Both the position numbers and the translations under genes were made by a program. The notes below the pieces were generated by a model. That model was given only the letters and a program-made list of their open reading frames with translations, did no database searches and was not told where the DNA came from. From Paenibacillus silvestris (GTDB lineage Bacteria > Bacillota > Bacilli > Paenibacillales > NBRC-103111), in the NCBI RefSeq assembly GCF_009882985.1, contig NZ_WTUZ01000040.1, positions 310,001 to 374,000 on the forward strand: 64,000 nucleotides of DNA. The letters run 5' to 3'. Of this stretch, positions 50,301 through 58,810 are shown piece after piece (position 1 is the first letter of the stretch; the number at the start of each line of letters is the position of its first letter).

Positions 50301-52980
50301 CAAATTGCTCCGACTCGATAATAATGCCGTTTTTGGAGCTATGTGCAGCTTGACCCGTCGTGTTCCAGAACACACTTTCCGTAGTCACAACGCCATGTCT
50401 ATTCGTTGCTGACGATCCATAGTCCCGTGTTATCGCAGAAATACCATCCCCATTTAACGTCATGTTGTCAATAAGATTAGCCATACTGAGATACATATGA
50501 AAGTCCGTCATGAGGGAGGAGTTCTCGGAGTAGACGTTATGCATCACATTTCCGTTAGCCGAGAAATTCGCAAAGGTGAAGCTGTGTCGCGCTGCAATCG
50601 CGTTACTATCCGTGATCAAATTGTCATTGCCGATAAATTGATACAAATAGCCATTGCCATTCGCTCCCCTGTACTGCGGATACTGCATCGTGACATGCTC
50701 AACCGTGACATTCTTGGTGCGATCCAAAATGATCCCTTTGGACAAAATATGATAGGTTGAATTGCCCTCCGGTTTATAGGTGCTAACATTGCGCACCCAA
50801 CTGTTTGCAACTGCAATCAGATTGATCACTTTCGCATTATCGCTCTCATACCCTGCGGTACCGACAACCTTGTAATCGTCTTCCCCTAGACCGCTGTTGT
50901 GATTTTGTACATTTGCAATTGAGAAATCCTCAATGCCAACCTCGGAAATCGGGACCTCTGTTTTCGATATCGTAATATTGTCCCTTTGTTTTAATGCATA
51001 CCGAGTTGGAATGTCCAGCGTTATTGTCTGATTCACATGATCTACTCCAACAATTTGCCTGTAAAACAGCTGCTCGACTTTGCCGAGACGGGACGCCCAT
51101 TTATTTTGCATACCAAGTTCGTTCAAGAAATCCATCGTCGTTTCAAAAGTGACCAAAACATAATCATCGACAGCGAATCCGCTTGCGTCTTCAACTGGAA
51201 GTAGCGCGCTGGGCTCCGCAACGTTCTTACTCAGCTTGGTGGAGACATTTGTCTTCTTCCAATCGCCATCTCCGACACGGATAATATCTTTGGATTTCAT
51301 ATTTTCGGTCGCATTATAAATGAACGTCTTGTTCATTCCCGCACCTTTGAGCACGATATGGCTTGCTGGCACATTCAATGAGAAATCCTTGCCTGAAGGC
51401 GGATTAACCTGATAAGTGCCTTCTGGGAGGTACACGACACCGCCGCCTTTTGCTGCCGCATCTGCGATTGCGCTTTGAATCGCTTGGGTGGAGTCCCTTT
51501 GCCCCGTCGCATCAGCTTCATAAGGCGCTTTGGTCACATCAATACCCGCTGCGATATCTGTAACTGGAATAGGCGTTTCTCCCGAATGATAACCAGCATA
51601 TGAGAAATCGTGCAGGAATCTCCCTTTGTTATCCTTGAAACCTGGGTACCAATCTGCCGGATACAGTCGGCTTCTGCCATCAGCGCCTAGTCGCATATCT
51701 TCAGGCACATCCGCTGGATCGGAGACGATCAGTCTTGGCGGCATTTGCCCAGAAGCTGTCGTATCTTTCCCGCGATGATAAAAGATTCCGCTGCTGCTTT
51801 TGGCTGCCATCACGAGTGTAATTGTCTGTGCACCCTTCTGCTTCTGCTGCTTCACATAGTCAGTAATGTCAGCGTCTTGATAATCATTTGCCGCTTTATA
51901 CAACACTTCGGCGATCGGAGCAGCCCCTATGGCTGGCTTATTATTCCAAGTCAAGCCGGTTTCTGTCCAATTCCCCGCTTCCTCAGCGCCATAGATTTGA
52001 ACGTAATTGGTCGCTGTCGCTGATGTTGCTTTCGACGTATCGCGTCCCCACACCGAAAACAACGTTTTTCCAATATGGTCAGCATCTGGCAAGTTAGAAA
52101 TATCGAACTTATAATAACCGACTGACTTATTAAACTCAGCCGTCATTCCGTCTGCAATGGATGCAACATTGTTGGTGCTGTGATAATTTTTGTCCGCATC
52201 CTTATTGTTCGTAGTGACGGGGTTGTAGACGAGTGTGTCATGCAGTGGTGGCATGTTTTTGCCATATTCAAAAGGTACCGACGGCGTGTATGGATGCGGC
52301 GCATGCAGGTTCGTGCTCTGCTCATTCACAATTAGAGTCGGGATCAGGCCCTCCGAAGCGCTTTCTGTTGTTTCATTCCCTCTCATTTCAATCGCGCCAG
52401 GTGTTTCCGCTTTAATCACAAATCCAATCACTGATTTCCCAGCTTTCTTGCTCTCCTTCACATAATCCGTGAGATTAAACCGATAGTCAGATGGCGTATT
52501 CGTTATGGTTATGGTATCTATTGAATCCGTTAATCGCAGAAATTTATTTTTCCAAGTCATCGTTGATTCTGACCAATCCGCAGCCGTTTGCAACGGATGA
52601 AGGCCATAGACACTCATTTGTGTTGGCTCTAAGGAAGAGGTTTTGAAGGCGAGAGCTACCTCCGATTCCGAATTGATCAAAGGTAAGATAGTGGTAATAT
52701 CATACTTTACATAGGTGTAGGCCGATGCCCCATCTTTTTGTAAACCAGCACGCATTCTATCTGTTTCCCCGCCATCATCCGAGTGCTTATGATAGTTAAC
52801 CCCATCTGAAGCTGCGAGGTTAGCGTTTATTTGATATCCATTCGAATAAACCGTGACATCTTGTAAAGGCAGGACGTGCGTTCCAGCCGGGCTTGCCGCC
52901 ATACCTACATGAGATGCAGTCAGCAACGATCCAGCGCTCAAACTTAAAGCCATCAACATGCTTATCGCCATTTTCATCAT
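47362..52980 (-). CDS. Giant S-layer-anchored beta-helix protein with carbohydrate-binding modules
   Basis: 1872 residues. Signal peptide (about 1-28). Two DNRLRE/CBM96-like modules (about 35-210 and 235-425; each has a TWKNK or TWNNK motif). A pectate_lyase_3/GH55-like right-handed beta-helix (about 440-960; QSAIADAAAKGGGVVYLPEG). A discoidin-type F5/8C domain (about 1155-1290; DRDPDSRWSAEGSDQYLLLE). A cohesin-like domain (about 1295-1430). A Gly/Ser/Pro linker (about 1440-1490), a beta-rich domain, and three C-terminal SLH repeats (about 1690-1872) that attach it to secondary wall polymer. Acts on the cell surface on a plant or algal polysaccharide; substrate and catalytic residues not identified. 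A cre-like site precedes it. Confidence 0.88.
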   Translation of the reverse strand: MMKMAISMLMALSLSAGSLLTASHVGMAASPAGTHVLPLQDVTVYSNGYQINANLAASDGVNYHKHSDDGGETDRMRAGLQKDGASAYTYVKYDITTILPLINSESEVALAFKTSSLEPTQMSVYGLHPLQTAADWSESTMTWKNKFLRLTDSIDTITITNTPSDYRFNLTDYVKESKKAGKSVIGFVIKAETPGAIEMRGNETTESASEGLIPTLIVNEQSTNLHAPHPYTPSVPFEYGKNMPPLHDTLVYNPVTTNNKDADKNYHSTNNVASIADGMTAEFNKSVGYYKFDISNLPDADHIGKTLFSVWGRDTSKATSATATNYVQIYGAEEAGNWTETGLTWNNKPAIGAAPIAEVLYKAANDYQDADITDYVKQQKQKGAQTITLVMAAKSSSGIFYHRGKDTTASGQMPPRLIVSDPADVPEDMRLGADGRSRLYPADWYPGFKDNKGRFLHDFSYAGYHSGETPIPVTDIAAGIDVTKAPYEADATGQRDSTQAIQSAIADAAAKGGGVVYLPEGTYQVNPPSGKDFSLNVPASHIVLKGAGMNKTFIYNATENMKSKDIIRVGDGDWKKTNVSTKLSKNVAEPSALLPVEDASGFAVDDYVLVTFETTMDFLNELGMQNKWASRLGKVEQLFYRQIVGVDHVNQTITLDIPTRYALKQRDNITISKTEVPISEVGIEDFSIANVQNHNSGLGEDDYKVVGTAGYESDNAKVINLIAVANSWVRNVSTYKPEGNSTYHILSKGIILDRTKNVTVEHVTMQYPQYRGANGNGYLYQFIGNDNLITDSNAIAARHSFTFANFSANGNVMHNVYSENSSLMTDFHMYLSMANLIDNMTLNGDGISAITRDYGSSATNRHGVVTTESVFWNTTGQAAHSSKNGIIIESEQFGNGYIIGTKGAVTGVNVNFVGSIPDTNTKPFDMAEGVGEGTKLVPQSLYVDQFTRRTTGKELALQSLLVNGEAISGMQLLKTKYSYTLPFGTTQLPMIEAKPLQSGAVITITQPTATNGIGIIQVSNHGATQEYRVQFQVAATPILPKSITIAPDKSVPGWRAAGNIISVGNSGKLKAFLTLDTGEIVNTEKANIPVVYSVNNEEIGALDNGWFIAKHVGVVKITAEIVWNGVKVSASENMEVRDAMADPEGGLAKIVGVTASADDGNLPINTIDRDPDSRWSAEGSDQYLLLELDKVQWLDKISILFYSGNLRSNYFDLEVSSDGITYQRVLTQVASHKQNPNQTESFSFEPIRAKYVKYIGHGNELNAWNSIIECWVHQAQIDAPITTLSVAESVYGGQLFQTSLGLGSVTSSVYAAVYGVDLSIGYDPSHLEFVSVESLKQGFVIDPISVPSSPDHIQIQASVSEAKYAMTSSGELFRIQWRAKPITKAASTRISIDSAKVKNGNGQETEALTSELNVSVDVRNSTGSSGDSDHSGSGSGPPSGPSVPSLPIVPSKPETQEPGKPVQVQVVVNEPVKETEADGMTVAQVTVRDEAIQKALDALSSEAKKGAVQLVIDMKGQEDKGVIVLPAASMISVLTKAPNAVLVVKYNSVTYELPIRGVDVAGLSSKLGAEPADIAITIHIEKLNAADSSSLQTAASENQAKLLYPGILFEVTAESSGKKVQVEDFGGLYAPRTISLPGDVDGLHASAVSYDPATGELSYVPAIFEQQDGNTLVTIYRTGNSLYTVVSANQSFADLVGHWAQEQVDLLASKFLIKGSSQDQFMPDAEVSRAEFAALLTRAIGLKPKTAGAFADVPTSAWYSGEVGAASAAGIIDGYENHEFKPEANITREQMAVMIVRAMKQAGFEVKADLAQLSQFADSTLISEYAHAAVSQAIQAKIVYGATVDTFAPLINATRAEAAVMLKRMLDYMAFN

Positions 52981-53317
52981 GCTTGCTTATCCTCCGTTTC
53001 CTAGTGACACCTACTTGATAACGTTTTCATTTCAGGTTGCGCTTACCCACCTCCTATCCACCTTTACGCTTCAAATGGAAATATAAACCAACAATCATGC
53101 TTCATTATGGCGTACGAATGGCAGGCTTGCCTATAATCAAAACCTCCAATAGCGTTGATAATAAAATAAGTCGATGCTCAAAATCATCAAAACAATTGAT
53201 TATTCATCCAATGAGCAAGTTTAGTTATAGTAATCTTGTCCGTTGACGAAATAGTTCCTTAAATTTATATTGTAACTATCTGAATGTCATTGATAGCTAG
53301 CAAAAGGAGGACAACCT
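52981..53317. other. Divergent intergenic region between SLH and pentapeptide genes
   Basis: Contains a cre-like site at 53017-53030 and AT-rich promoter-like sequences around 53250-53300. Small plus-strand ORFs here lack ribosome sites and were not accepted. Confidence 0.45.
53017..53030. promoter_or_regulatory. cre-like site upstream of the giant SLH gene
   Basis: TGATAACGTTTTCA matches 13 of 14 positions of the cre consensus. It lies 37 bases before the ATG at 52980. Confidence 0.6.
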
Positions 53318-54184
53318 TTGCCGGAGTCTCAAGAATCTACACCTGTTTCAAATAACTACCGTCACCGTCTGCATGCGGATTGCGAGAATTGCTTTGGTCT
53401 ATGCTGTGTGGCGTTACCCTTCGCCGCCTCCGTTGACTTTGCTGGTGACAAGCCTGCTGGTAAGCCCTGCCATAACCTGCGAGATGACTTTCGCTGCAGT
53501 GTACACCAGGATCTAAGGAAGATCGGTTATCGCGGATGCACCGTATATGACTGTTTTGGCGCTGGTCAGTATGTCGCTCAAGTGACCTACAGAGGCAAGA
53601 ATTGGGTCAAAGCTCCAGAAAGCGCGAAATCCATGTTTGAGGTGTTTCATATCATAAGGCTGCTTCATGAGCTGCTCTGGTATTTGACAGATGCGATTGA
53701 ACTTGAAGAGACGCGATCTATTCATGAAGCGCTTCGTGCAGCGCGAGAGGAAACGGAACGCCTCACAGCCTTAAGTGAGGAAGCGCTCTTGGAGCTTGAC
53801 GTTGCGGCGCATCGTGCCGATGTGAATGCCCTGCTCCTGCAGACGAGCGAGCTTGTGAGAGCTAGCGTTCAGCGTCAGCAGAACCATGCTCGAGGTCGTC
53901 GCAAGAGCTACGGGCGAGGAGCGGATCTGATCGGAGCCAACCTCCGAGGCGAGGATCTTAGAGGCGCCTACTTACGAGGCGCCTACCTGATCGCTGCGGA
54001 CCTGAGAGATGCAGATTTGCGGTCAGCGGATCTCATCGGAGCTGACTTCCGTGATGCCAACCTTTGCGGCGCGGATTTTACGGGAAGCCTCTTCCTTACA
54101 CAGTTCCAAATCAACGCAGCAAAAGGTGATTCGCATACCAAGCTTCCATCTTCACTCAGTCGGCCGCCACACTGGACCGCATAA
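53318..54184 (+). CDS. Pentapeptide-repeat protein with N-terminal cysteine cluster
   Basis: 288 residues, TTG start with AAAGGAGGACAACC upstream. Residues 20-70 hold nine cysteines (CENCFGLCC, CHNLRDDFRC, CTVYDC), which look like a zinc or iron-sulfur binding module. A helical middle (about 110-190) follows. Residues about 205-265 are pentapeptide repeats A(D/N)LxG (ADLIGANLRGEDLRGAYLRG), a right-handed quadrilateral helix that in some proteins mimics DNA and protects gyrase. No signal peptide. Family known as pentapeptide-repeat protein; function of the combination unknown. Confidence 0.85.
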   Translation: MPESQESTPVSNNYRHRLHADCENCFGLCCVALPFAASVDFAGDKPAGKPCHNLRDDFRCSVHQDLRKIGYRGCTVYDCFGAGQYVAQVTYRGKNWVKAPESAKSMFEVFHIIRLLHELLWYLTDAIELEETRSIHEALRAAREETERLTALSEEALLELDVAAHRADVNALLLQTSELVRASVQRQQNHARGRRKSYGRGADLIGANLRGEDLRGAYLRGAYLIAADLRDADLRSADLIGADFRDANLCGADFTGSLFLTQFQINAAKGDSHTKLPSSLSRPPHWTA

Positions 54185-54188
54185 ACAC

Positions 54189-54242
54189 GAAAGAAGGCTG
54201 TGCCAGAACGTCTCTTCAGACATCTGGTACAGCCTTCTTTAT
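54189..54242. terminator. Bidirectional terminator
   Basis: AAAGAAGGCTGTGCCAGA / TCTGGTACAGCCTTCTTT arms. It serves the pentapeptide gene on the plus strand and the binding lipoprotein gene (ending 54252) on the minus strand. Confidence 0.85.
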
Positions 54243-54251
54243 GAAGTTAAC

Positions 54252-55832
54252 TTATTTCCACTTCTGAGCTTCTGGGCCTCTGAGTTTCATACCGCTTCTC
54301 TTCTGGTAGAGGTCATTCGCAGCCTTCAACGCATCGTTCCCGCCTTTGGACTTCCACTCTTCGATGACCTTCGGCCAATCACTGATTGGCTCTTTGCCGT
54401 ACACCATTTTCACCATATGCGAGAGCAGCACGGCAGGAGCCGTATCCGATAACGGTGCAATGTCCGGATTTTTTTGCATAGCGTCCAGAATCGGATCAAA
54501 TTCCAAGCCACCGCGTCCTTCATTTGGTAAAACAGTCTCAAACGTTTTGAGCAAATCCTTGCCATCCTGCGTTGTGCTCAGAATTTGTTTACGGAACGCA
54601 TCATCCTTGACCATATGGAGGAATCCGCTCAAATATCGCTGTTCAGATACCTCAGCATCTGTCTTCGGTTCTGTCGGCAGAGTCAAGTCAAACCACTTAT
54701 CCGCCTCTTCCGATGCTTGCCATTCGAAGAACTTCAGAATGCCCGGAATTTTATCCTTCGCTGTCTTTGCATTGATTAAATAGGAGCGTGCACCGGACGA
54801 GTACAAATACCCGCCGCCTTTGCCGTCTGTGCCCACGGGGGAAGGAATGATTTTAATTTTCGCATCAGGGACAGCCTGCTTCAATTGCGTTTGCCACTGC
54901 AGCAGCTCTTGCGCGTTCATTTCCCACATACCGGCTTTACCTGATAAAATAATGTTTTTGAAATTCGTCGGATTAATCGTTGCGAATTCTTTGTTGATCA
55001 AACCTTCGTCAAACATCGTTTTGTAGGTCTGGAGGGCCTTTTGCATGTTTTCCGAGTCAAAAAATTTCGGCTGTACTTTCCCGTCCACGACCTCAAATTG
55101 GCTGAGGTACGGGTAGACATCATAAGCCCCAAAGAAAATATCTGCATATTTGAAATCTTGGCGTCCCATGAACGGATGCTCCACCCCAATTTTCTTAAAA
55201 GCGCGCAGCATCTCCATGTACTCATCAACCGTTTTCGGATCCTTCGTAATCCCTGCTTTCTTCATCAAGTCTTCGCGCACCCAAGTTGCTCTACGGGATG
55301 GCTGAGAAATATATTCCGGAATCGCGTAGATTTTGCCGTTCAGCGTGACTTCATCCCATGCCGCTTGCGGAATCGTCTTCAATAAATTGGGCGCATACTG
55401 TTTAATAAGGCCATTTAGTTCAAGGAAGACGCCTGCTTGGACAGAGCCTGCAAGCTCTTTACCACTCGTACTGGCTCCCGCTTGCACGACATCTGGAATG
55501 TCCCCTGTAGCAAACATTTGCACCATTTTCTTCTCAAAATCAGCATGGGGCACTAAACGGATATCGAGGTCTGTATTCGTTTTCTTCTCCAGCTCTTTCA
55601 CCCATTTGTCCTCGTTAAGATTAGCTGCCTTTTCTACATAATCAAAGTTCAACGTTCGCAAGGAAATACTGAACTTCGTTGGTCCTTGCGGTGCTACAGG
55701 TGCGGCGCTTGCCGCAGCAGGTGAAGCAGAAGATGTCCCAGGTGCCGGCTTATCTGCCGCCATGCTGCAGCCGACCAGTCCAGCAGTTAGCGCAAAAGCC
55801 ATCGTACATGCCATCCATTTTGACCTTCTCAT
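54252..55832 (-). CDS. Extracellular solute-binding lipoprotein (LplA/YtcQ type), orphan
   Basis: 526 residues from ATG 55832 (GAGGGG four bases upstream; the ATG four codons earlier overlaps it). Lipoprotein signal ends in TAGLVGC (Cys22). The rest matches the long sugar-binding proteins of Paenibacillus lpl-type systems: ATGDIPDVVQAGAS, YISQPSRRATWVREDLMKKA, TYKTMFDEGLINKEFATINP. It would bind an oligosaccharide outside the cell. No permease or regulator genes adjoin it. A cre-like site lies upstream. Confidence 0.92.
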   Translation of the reverse strand: MRRSKWMACTMAFALTAGLVGCSMAADKPAPGTSSASPAAASAAPVAPQGPTKFSISLRTLNFDYVEKAANLNEDKWVKELEKKTNTDLDIRLVPHADFEKKMVQMFATGDIPDVVQAGASTSGKELAGSVQAGVFLELNGLIKQYAPNLLKTIPQAAWDEVTLNGKIYAIPEYISQPSRRATWVREDLMKKAGITKDPKTVDEYMEMLRAFKKIGVEHPFMGRQDFKYADIFFGAYDVYPYLSQFEVVDGKVQPKFFDSENMQKALQTYKTMFDEGLINKEFATINPTNFKNIILSGKAGMWEMNAQELLQWQTQLKQAVPDAKIKIIPSPVGTDGKGGGYLYSSGARSYLINAKTAKDKIPGILKFFEWQASEEADKWFDLTLPTEPKTDAEVSEQRYLSGFLHMVKDDAFRKQILSTTQDGKDLLKTFETVLPNEGRGGLEFDPILDAMQKNPDIAPLSDTAPAVLLSHMVKMVYGKEPISDWPKVIEEWKSKGGNDALKAANDLYQKRSGMKLRGPEAQKWK

Positions 55833-55942
55833 CGTACCCCTCATTTCTTTGCAGGTTATGATAAAACGAAAACGCTGAGCGCTTTCTGTTCAACCCTGAA
55901 TCGGTAGATCGTCCGTATCATACATGTTGGCACGCACCATGT

Positions 55943-55956
55943 TGTAACCGCTTCCA
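55943..55956. promoter_or_regulatory. cre-like site upstream of the orphan binding lipoprotein
   Basis: TGTAACCGCTTCCA matches 13 of 14 cre consensus positions, 111 bases upstream of the start at 55832. Confidence 0.5.
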
Positions 55957-56063
55957 ACGGTTTCTGCTTTTATCGTATCCGAATCCGTGCTCCCCTCCTA
56001 TAGGGTTCCTTTAGGGGAAGTCGGGTTTTTTTTAGATTTTCATGAATTCCTGTGTGAAAATGA

Positions 56064-56110
56064 AAGGGCTGCCTTAGAAGGTCATTACGTCCCTTCAAGA
56101 CAGCCCCTAT
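56064..56110 (-). terminator. Intrinsic terminator of the SLH-GH18 gene
   Basis: Stem GGGGCTGTCTT / AAGGCAGCCC with inner GAAGGGACG/ACCTTC pairing and TTTCATTTTC on the minus strand. Confidence 0.8.
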
Positions 56111-56112
56111 TC

Positions 56113-57729
56113 TTATTTGGATTGAAATAATGTCCAATCCGATTCGGTATAATTTCCCATATACCATAATGAAATGCCTTTTAACCCATAATATTTCGCA
56201 AGCCATACCTTTTTATCTACACTAGCCGTATCTTCATAGTAAATATCGTGGCTGCCACGATCATCTTGAAAAGCGATCTCTCTCAGAAAATACGGTAAAC
56301 TCATCGTCTGAGTAATTCCTGGTGTGGTAAGTCGTTTCTCAACAGCGGCAATATCTGGATTATATAATTCCGATGACCCGTTTGCTGTTATCCACTGATT
56401 CGCCTGCTTGGATATCCCAAGCACGAGCTTTTCTTTGGGTACAAACGCCAAGGCGCGTTTCACCGCATCGTTCACCAGCGGCAGTGGAGCAGAAGGAAGT
56501 TTACTGTCATTATGCGTGAAATCATAAGCCATAAGAATGACCGTATCCGCCAAGGCGTTAATTTCTTTTAGATCATAACCTTTATAATAATAATCAGGCT
56601 GAACAGCTACTGTTAATGGGTAGTTTGGAATTGCCGCTTTCAATGCTTTCAGAAATTGGCTATAGTCAGGTGCGCTGGATGCGTCCATAAGCCCCTCGAA
56701 ATCCATCGTTACCCCAGTGAATCCATATCTGGCATCCGTAAGAACAGCTTTTAAAGATTGAATAAACGCTTGTTGTGCAGGCCCGTCCTTCAAGAAATCC
56801 GCTAGATTCTTCCCACCGTAATAAACCATCAAACTTTTCTCGATCTTCGCTGCATTAGCTGTCTGGACAACTTCTTCCCAGCCTGAAGGAATACGATACT
56901 CCGTCGTCGCTGTCTCCAACTGGGCGTTGCCTGGTGTTGCATAATTCAAATGCGACCATCCGAAGGATACTTGATCGAGCTGCGGCATGTGTTTGATTGC
57001 GGGATACGAATTAATCGCATAGAAGCCTACCGTCTCCAGCTCACGAGCGGCTACTTCTGTCTGAATGAAACGATAAATGATGGCAGCAGCTTCTTTGCGT
57101 GTAAGGGATTGCTGAGGGTGAAAACCCGTTTCATCGCCTTCCATGATCCCTTGATTGACCGCAAAGTAAGCATATGGTCGCAGATTGGGATTCAAGGCTT
57201 CGCTATCAGCAAAGTTACTCTTCGCTTTCTCATCTTGCCAGCCTTGAACTGTCCAAAGGTTGCGAGCTTCGGCTGTCTGAGCATCCAGCAGCGCTTTCCC
57301 TACAACACTTGCCACTTCTTCTCTGGTTATCGCATTATCCGGGTGAAACTTGCCCTGCGAATCCAGCATAAAATCAATCCACTTGCGCTCATAAGCCGCG
57401 GATACGAATGGATATGACCAACGCCCCTGTTCAACATCCACTGGCGTTCCCGGCACAACGGTGCCAGCAGCCATATTCTCTTGTTTGGCATTCATCAGCA
57501 ATTTAACGAACGCTTCCCGCGTCAGCGTTCCATCCGGTTTATACGTTAAATCCGAATATCCGTCAATAATACCGATCGCTGATAGCGAATAAACCTCATT
57601 TTGAAACCAATCCTCGTGTGTTACATCCGTAAATGGTTTTAAGGTAACGTCATACGCATAAGCACTTCCTGCCGAGGCCAGTACACTAAGCGCAGCGGCT
57701 TGAACGACCACTTTTTTAATGATAGACAA
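56113..57729 (-). CDS. S-layer-anchored GH18-like glycosidase
   Basis: 538 residues. Signal peptide (about 1-25), three SLH repeats (about 30-215: FTDVTHEDWFQNEVYSLSAI, YDLTYKPDGTLTREAF-type, FHPQQSLTRKEAAAIIYRF), then a GH18-type TIM barrel. The catalytic motif reads FTGVTMDFEGLMD with the catalytic Glu near residue 343; the first two Asp of DxxDxDxE are replaced by Thr. Related YaaH/SleL-like enzymes cut peptidoglycan or chitin-like polymers. Here it sits on the cell wall, probably remodelling peptidoglycan or degrading a glycan. Confidence 0.88.
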   Translation of the reverse strand: MSIIKKVVVQAAALSVLASAGSAYAYDVTLKPFTDVTHEDWFQNEVYSLSAIGIIDGYSDLTYKPDGTLTREAFVKLLMNAKQENMAAGTVVPGTPVDVEQGRWSYPFVSAAYERKWIDFMLDSQGKFHPDNAITREEVASVVGKALLDAQTAEARNLWTVQGWQDEKAKSNFADSEALNPNLRPYAYFAVNQGIMEGDETGFHPQQSLTRKEAAAIIYRFIQTEVAARELETVGFYAINSYPAIKHMPQLDQVSFGWSHLNYATPGNAQLETATTEYRIPSGWEEVVQTANAAKIEKSLMVYYGGKNLADFLKDGPAQQAFIQSLKAVLTDARYGFTGVTMDFEGLMDASSAPDYSQFLKALKAAIPNYPLTVAVQPDYYYKGYDLKEINALADTVILMAYDFTHNDSKLPSAPLPLVNDAVKRALAFVPKEKLVLGISKQANQWITANGSSELYNPDIAAVEKRLTTPGITQTMSLPYFLREIAFQDDRGSHDIYYEDTASVDKKVWLAKYYGLKGISLWYMGNYTESDWTLFQSK

Positions 57730-57799
57730 TGAAATTCGCTCCCTTCTGTCCTAATTTGACGTCAAGGGAGAGAATTAGTTGCACAAAAGAGATAAAGCG

Positions 57800-58201
57800 T
57801 TATGGCAGCAGGTTCTTTTCATGCAAGTGATCAAAAATAATTTGCACCACACGAGACGCTCGATCCCTATCCTTATAGGACAACCATTCTAATTCATCGA
57901 TTTCAGAAGCAGGACGGAGCTCGCCGTCATAATCAGCCGTATAACAGGCCATTTTCACCACAATGCCCTCTGCCTTGCCGTCTGCTTGTGCTTCGAAATT
58001 TCCGAAATGAGCTACCGTTTCCGGTTTAATTTGCACAGAAAGCTCTTCTTCGATTTCCCGAATCAACGTCTCGGTATCCGTCTCCCCAGGGTCTCTTTTG
58101 CCTCCCGGTAAATAATATAGGTCTTTCCCCTTTGAGCGTGTACCCAATATTTGTCCATCCACAATGCGAATCAGCGCGATCTTATCAATAAAAGTCGTCA
58201 T
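57800..58201 (-). CDS. NUDIX hydrolase
   Basis: 133 residues. The Nudix box is GGKRDPGETDTETLIREIEE followed by EL, with all required Glu residues (Gx5Ex7REUxEE). Hydrolyses nucleoside diphosphate-linked compounds, needing Mg2+. Start has AAGGAG upstream. Isolated from neighbours; substrate not known. Confidence 0.92.
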   Translation of the reverse strand: MTTFIDKIALIRIVDGQILGTRSKGKDLYYLPGGKRDPGETDTETLIREIEEELSVQIKPETVAHFGNFEAQADGKAEGIVVKMACYTADYDGELRPASEIDELEWLSYKDRDRASRVVQIIFDHLHEKNLLP

Positions 58202-58307
58202 GCCATTTTCTCCTTATCTTGAAACTCTATTTTCTATTAAAGCGTATTAAAACAATACCAAACCAAACCAGTTTTCTCAAATTCCAAGGAAAAGGAAGTG
58301 ATCATTA

Positions 58308-58745
58308 ATGAGAAAATCGATGCTGCTTTTCGTTCTTCTTTCATCTGTGATGTTAGGGGGCTGTTCGTTCCTAGATGGGGCAAATCAATCACTCGATTAT
58401 GTGAATCAAGCCACGGCGCACATCAACAAACTAAGTACGTTTGCTGAACAAGCACCACAGCTGATTAAAGACGCCGCTACGAATCCGGAGACAAAGCAAA
58501 AACTTGAAGATCAATTACTGGCTTTAAAAACAGACATCGAACAATTTAATCTGAAAAGCGTTCCTGCATTCGCCAAGGATATTCATCAGCAATTAGTTGA
58601 GAAAAATAAAGTCTTGTTAGACGAGATTAATCAGGTGGTAGTTAATGGGCATTTGGCGCTCGATAATCTGCAAAATTCCAAAATCCTTGCCACTATTACG
58701 GACATCACAGGACTAATCAACCGAATATCCAACTTAGGCGGTTAG
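58308..58745 (+). CDS. DUF6376-like lipoprotein
   Basis: 145 residues. Lipobox VMLGGC (Cys19), then a helical body (DYVNQATAHINKLSTFAEQA, EQFNLKSVPAFAKDIHQQLV). This matches the DUF6376 lipoproteins of Bacillus, of unknown function. ATG preceded by AAAAGGAAGTG. Independent transcript with a strong terminator. Confidence 0.85.
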   Translation: MRKSMLLFVLLSSVMLGGCSFLDGANQSLDYVNQATAHINKLSTFAEQAPQLIKDAATNPETKQKLEDQLLALKTDIEQFNLKSVPAFAKDIHQQLVEKNKVLLDEINQVVVNGHLALDNLQNSKILATITDITGLINRISNLGG

Positions 58746-58746
58746 C

Positions 58747-58791
58747 AAAAAAGGAGTTAAGCGATTTGATTTCGCTTAGCTCCTTTTTTAC
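58747..58791. terminator. Bidirectional terminator
   Basis: AAAAAAGGAGTTAAGCGA / TCGCTTAGCTCCTTTTTT arms between the convergent lipoprotein and RibD-C reductase genes. Confidence 0.9.
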
Positions 58792-58810
58792 TTTTATAGG
58801 TCGAATGTAT

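Noticed and set aside
53037..53246. 69-residue plus-strand ORF between SLH and pentapeptide genes
   Set aside because: No ribosome binding site, no recognisable features, and it covers the promoter/cre-like region of the SLH gene.
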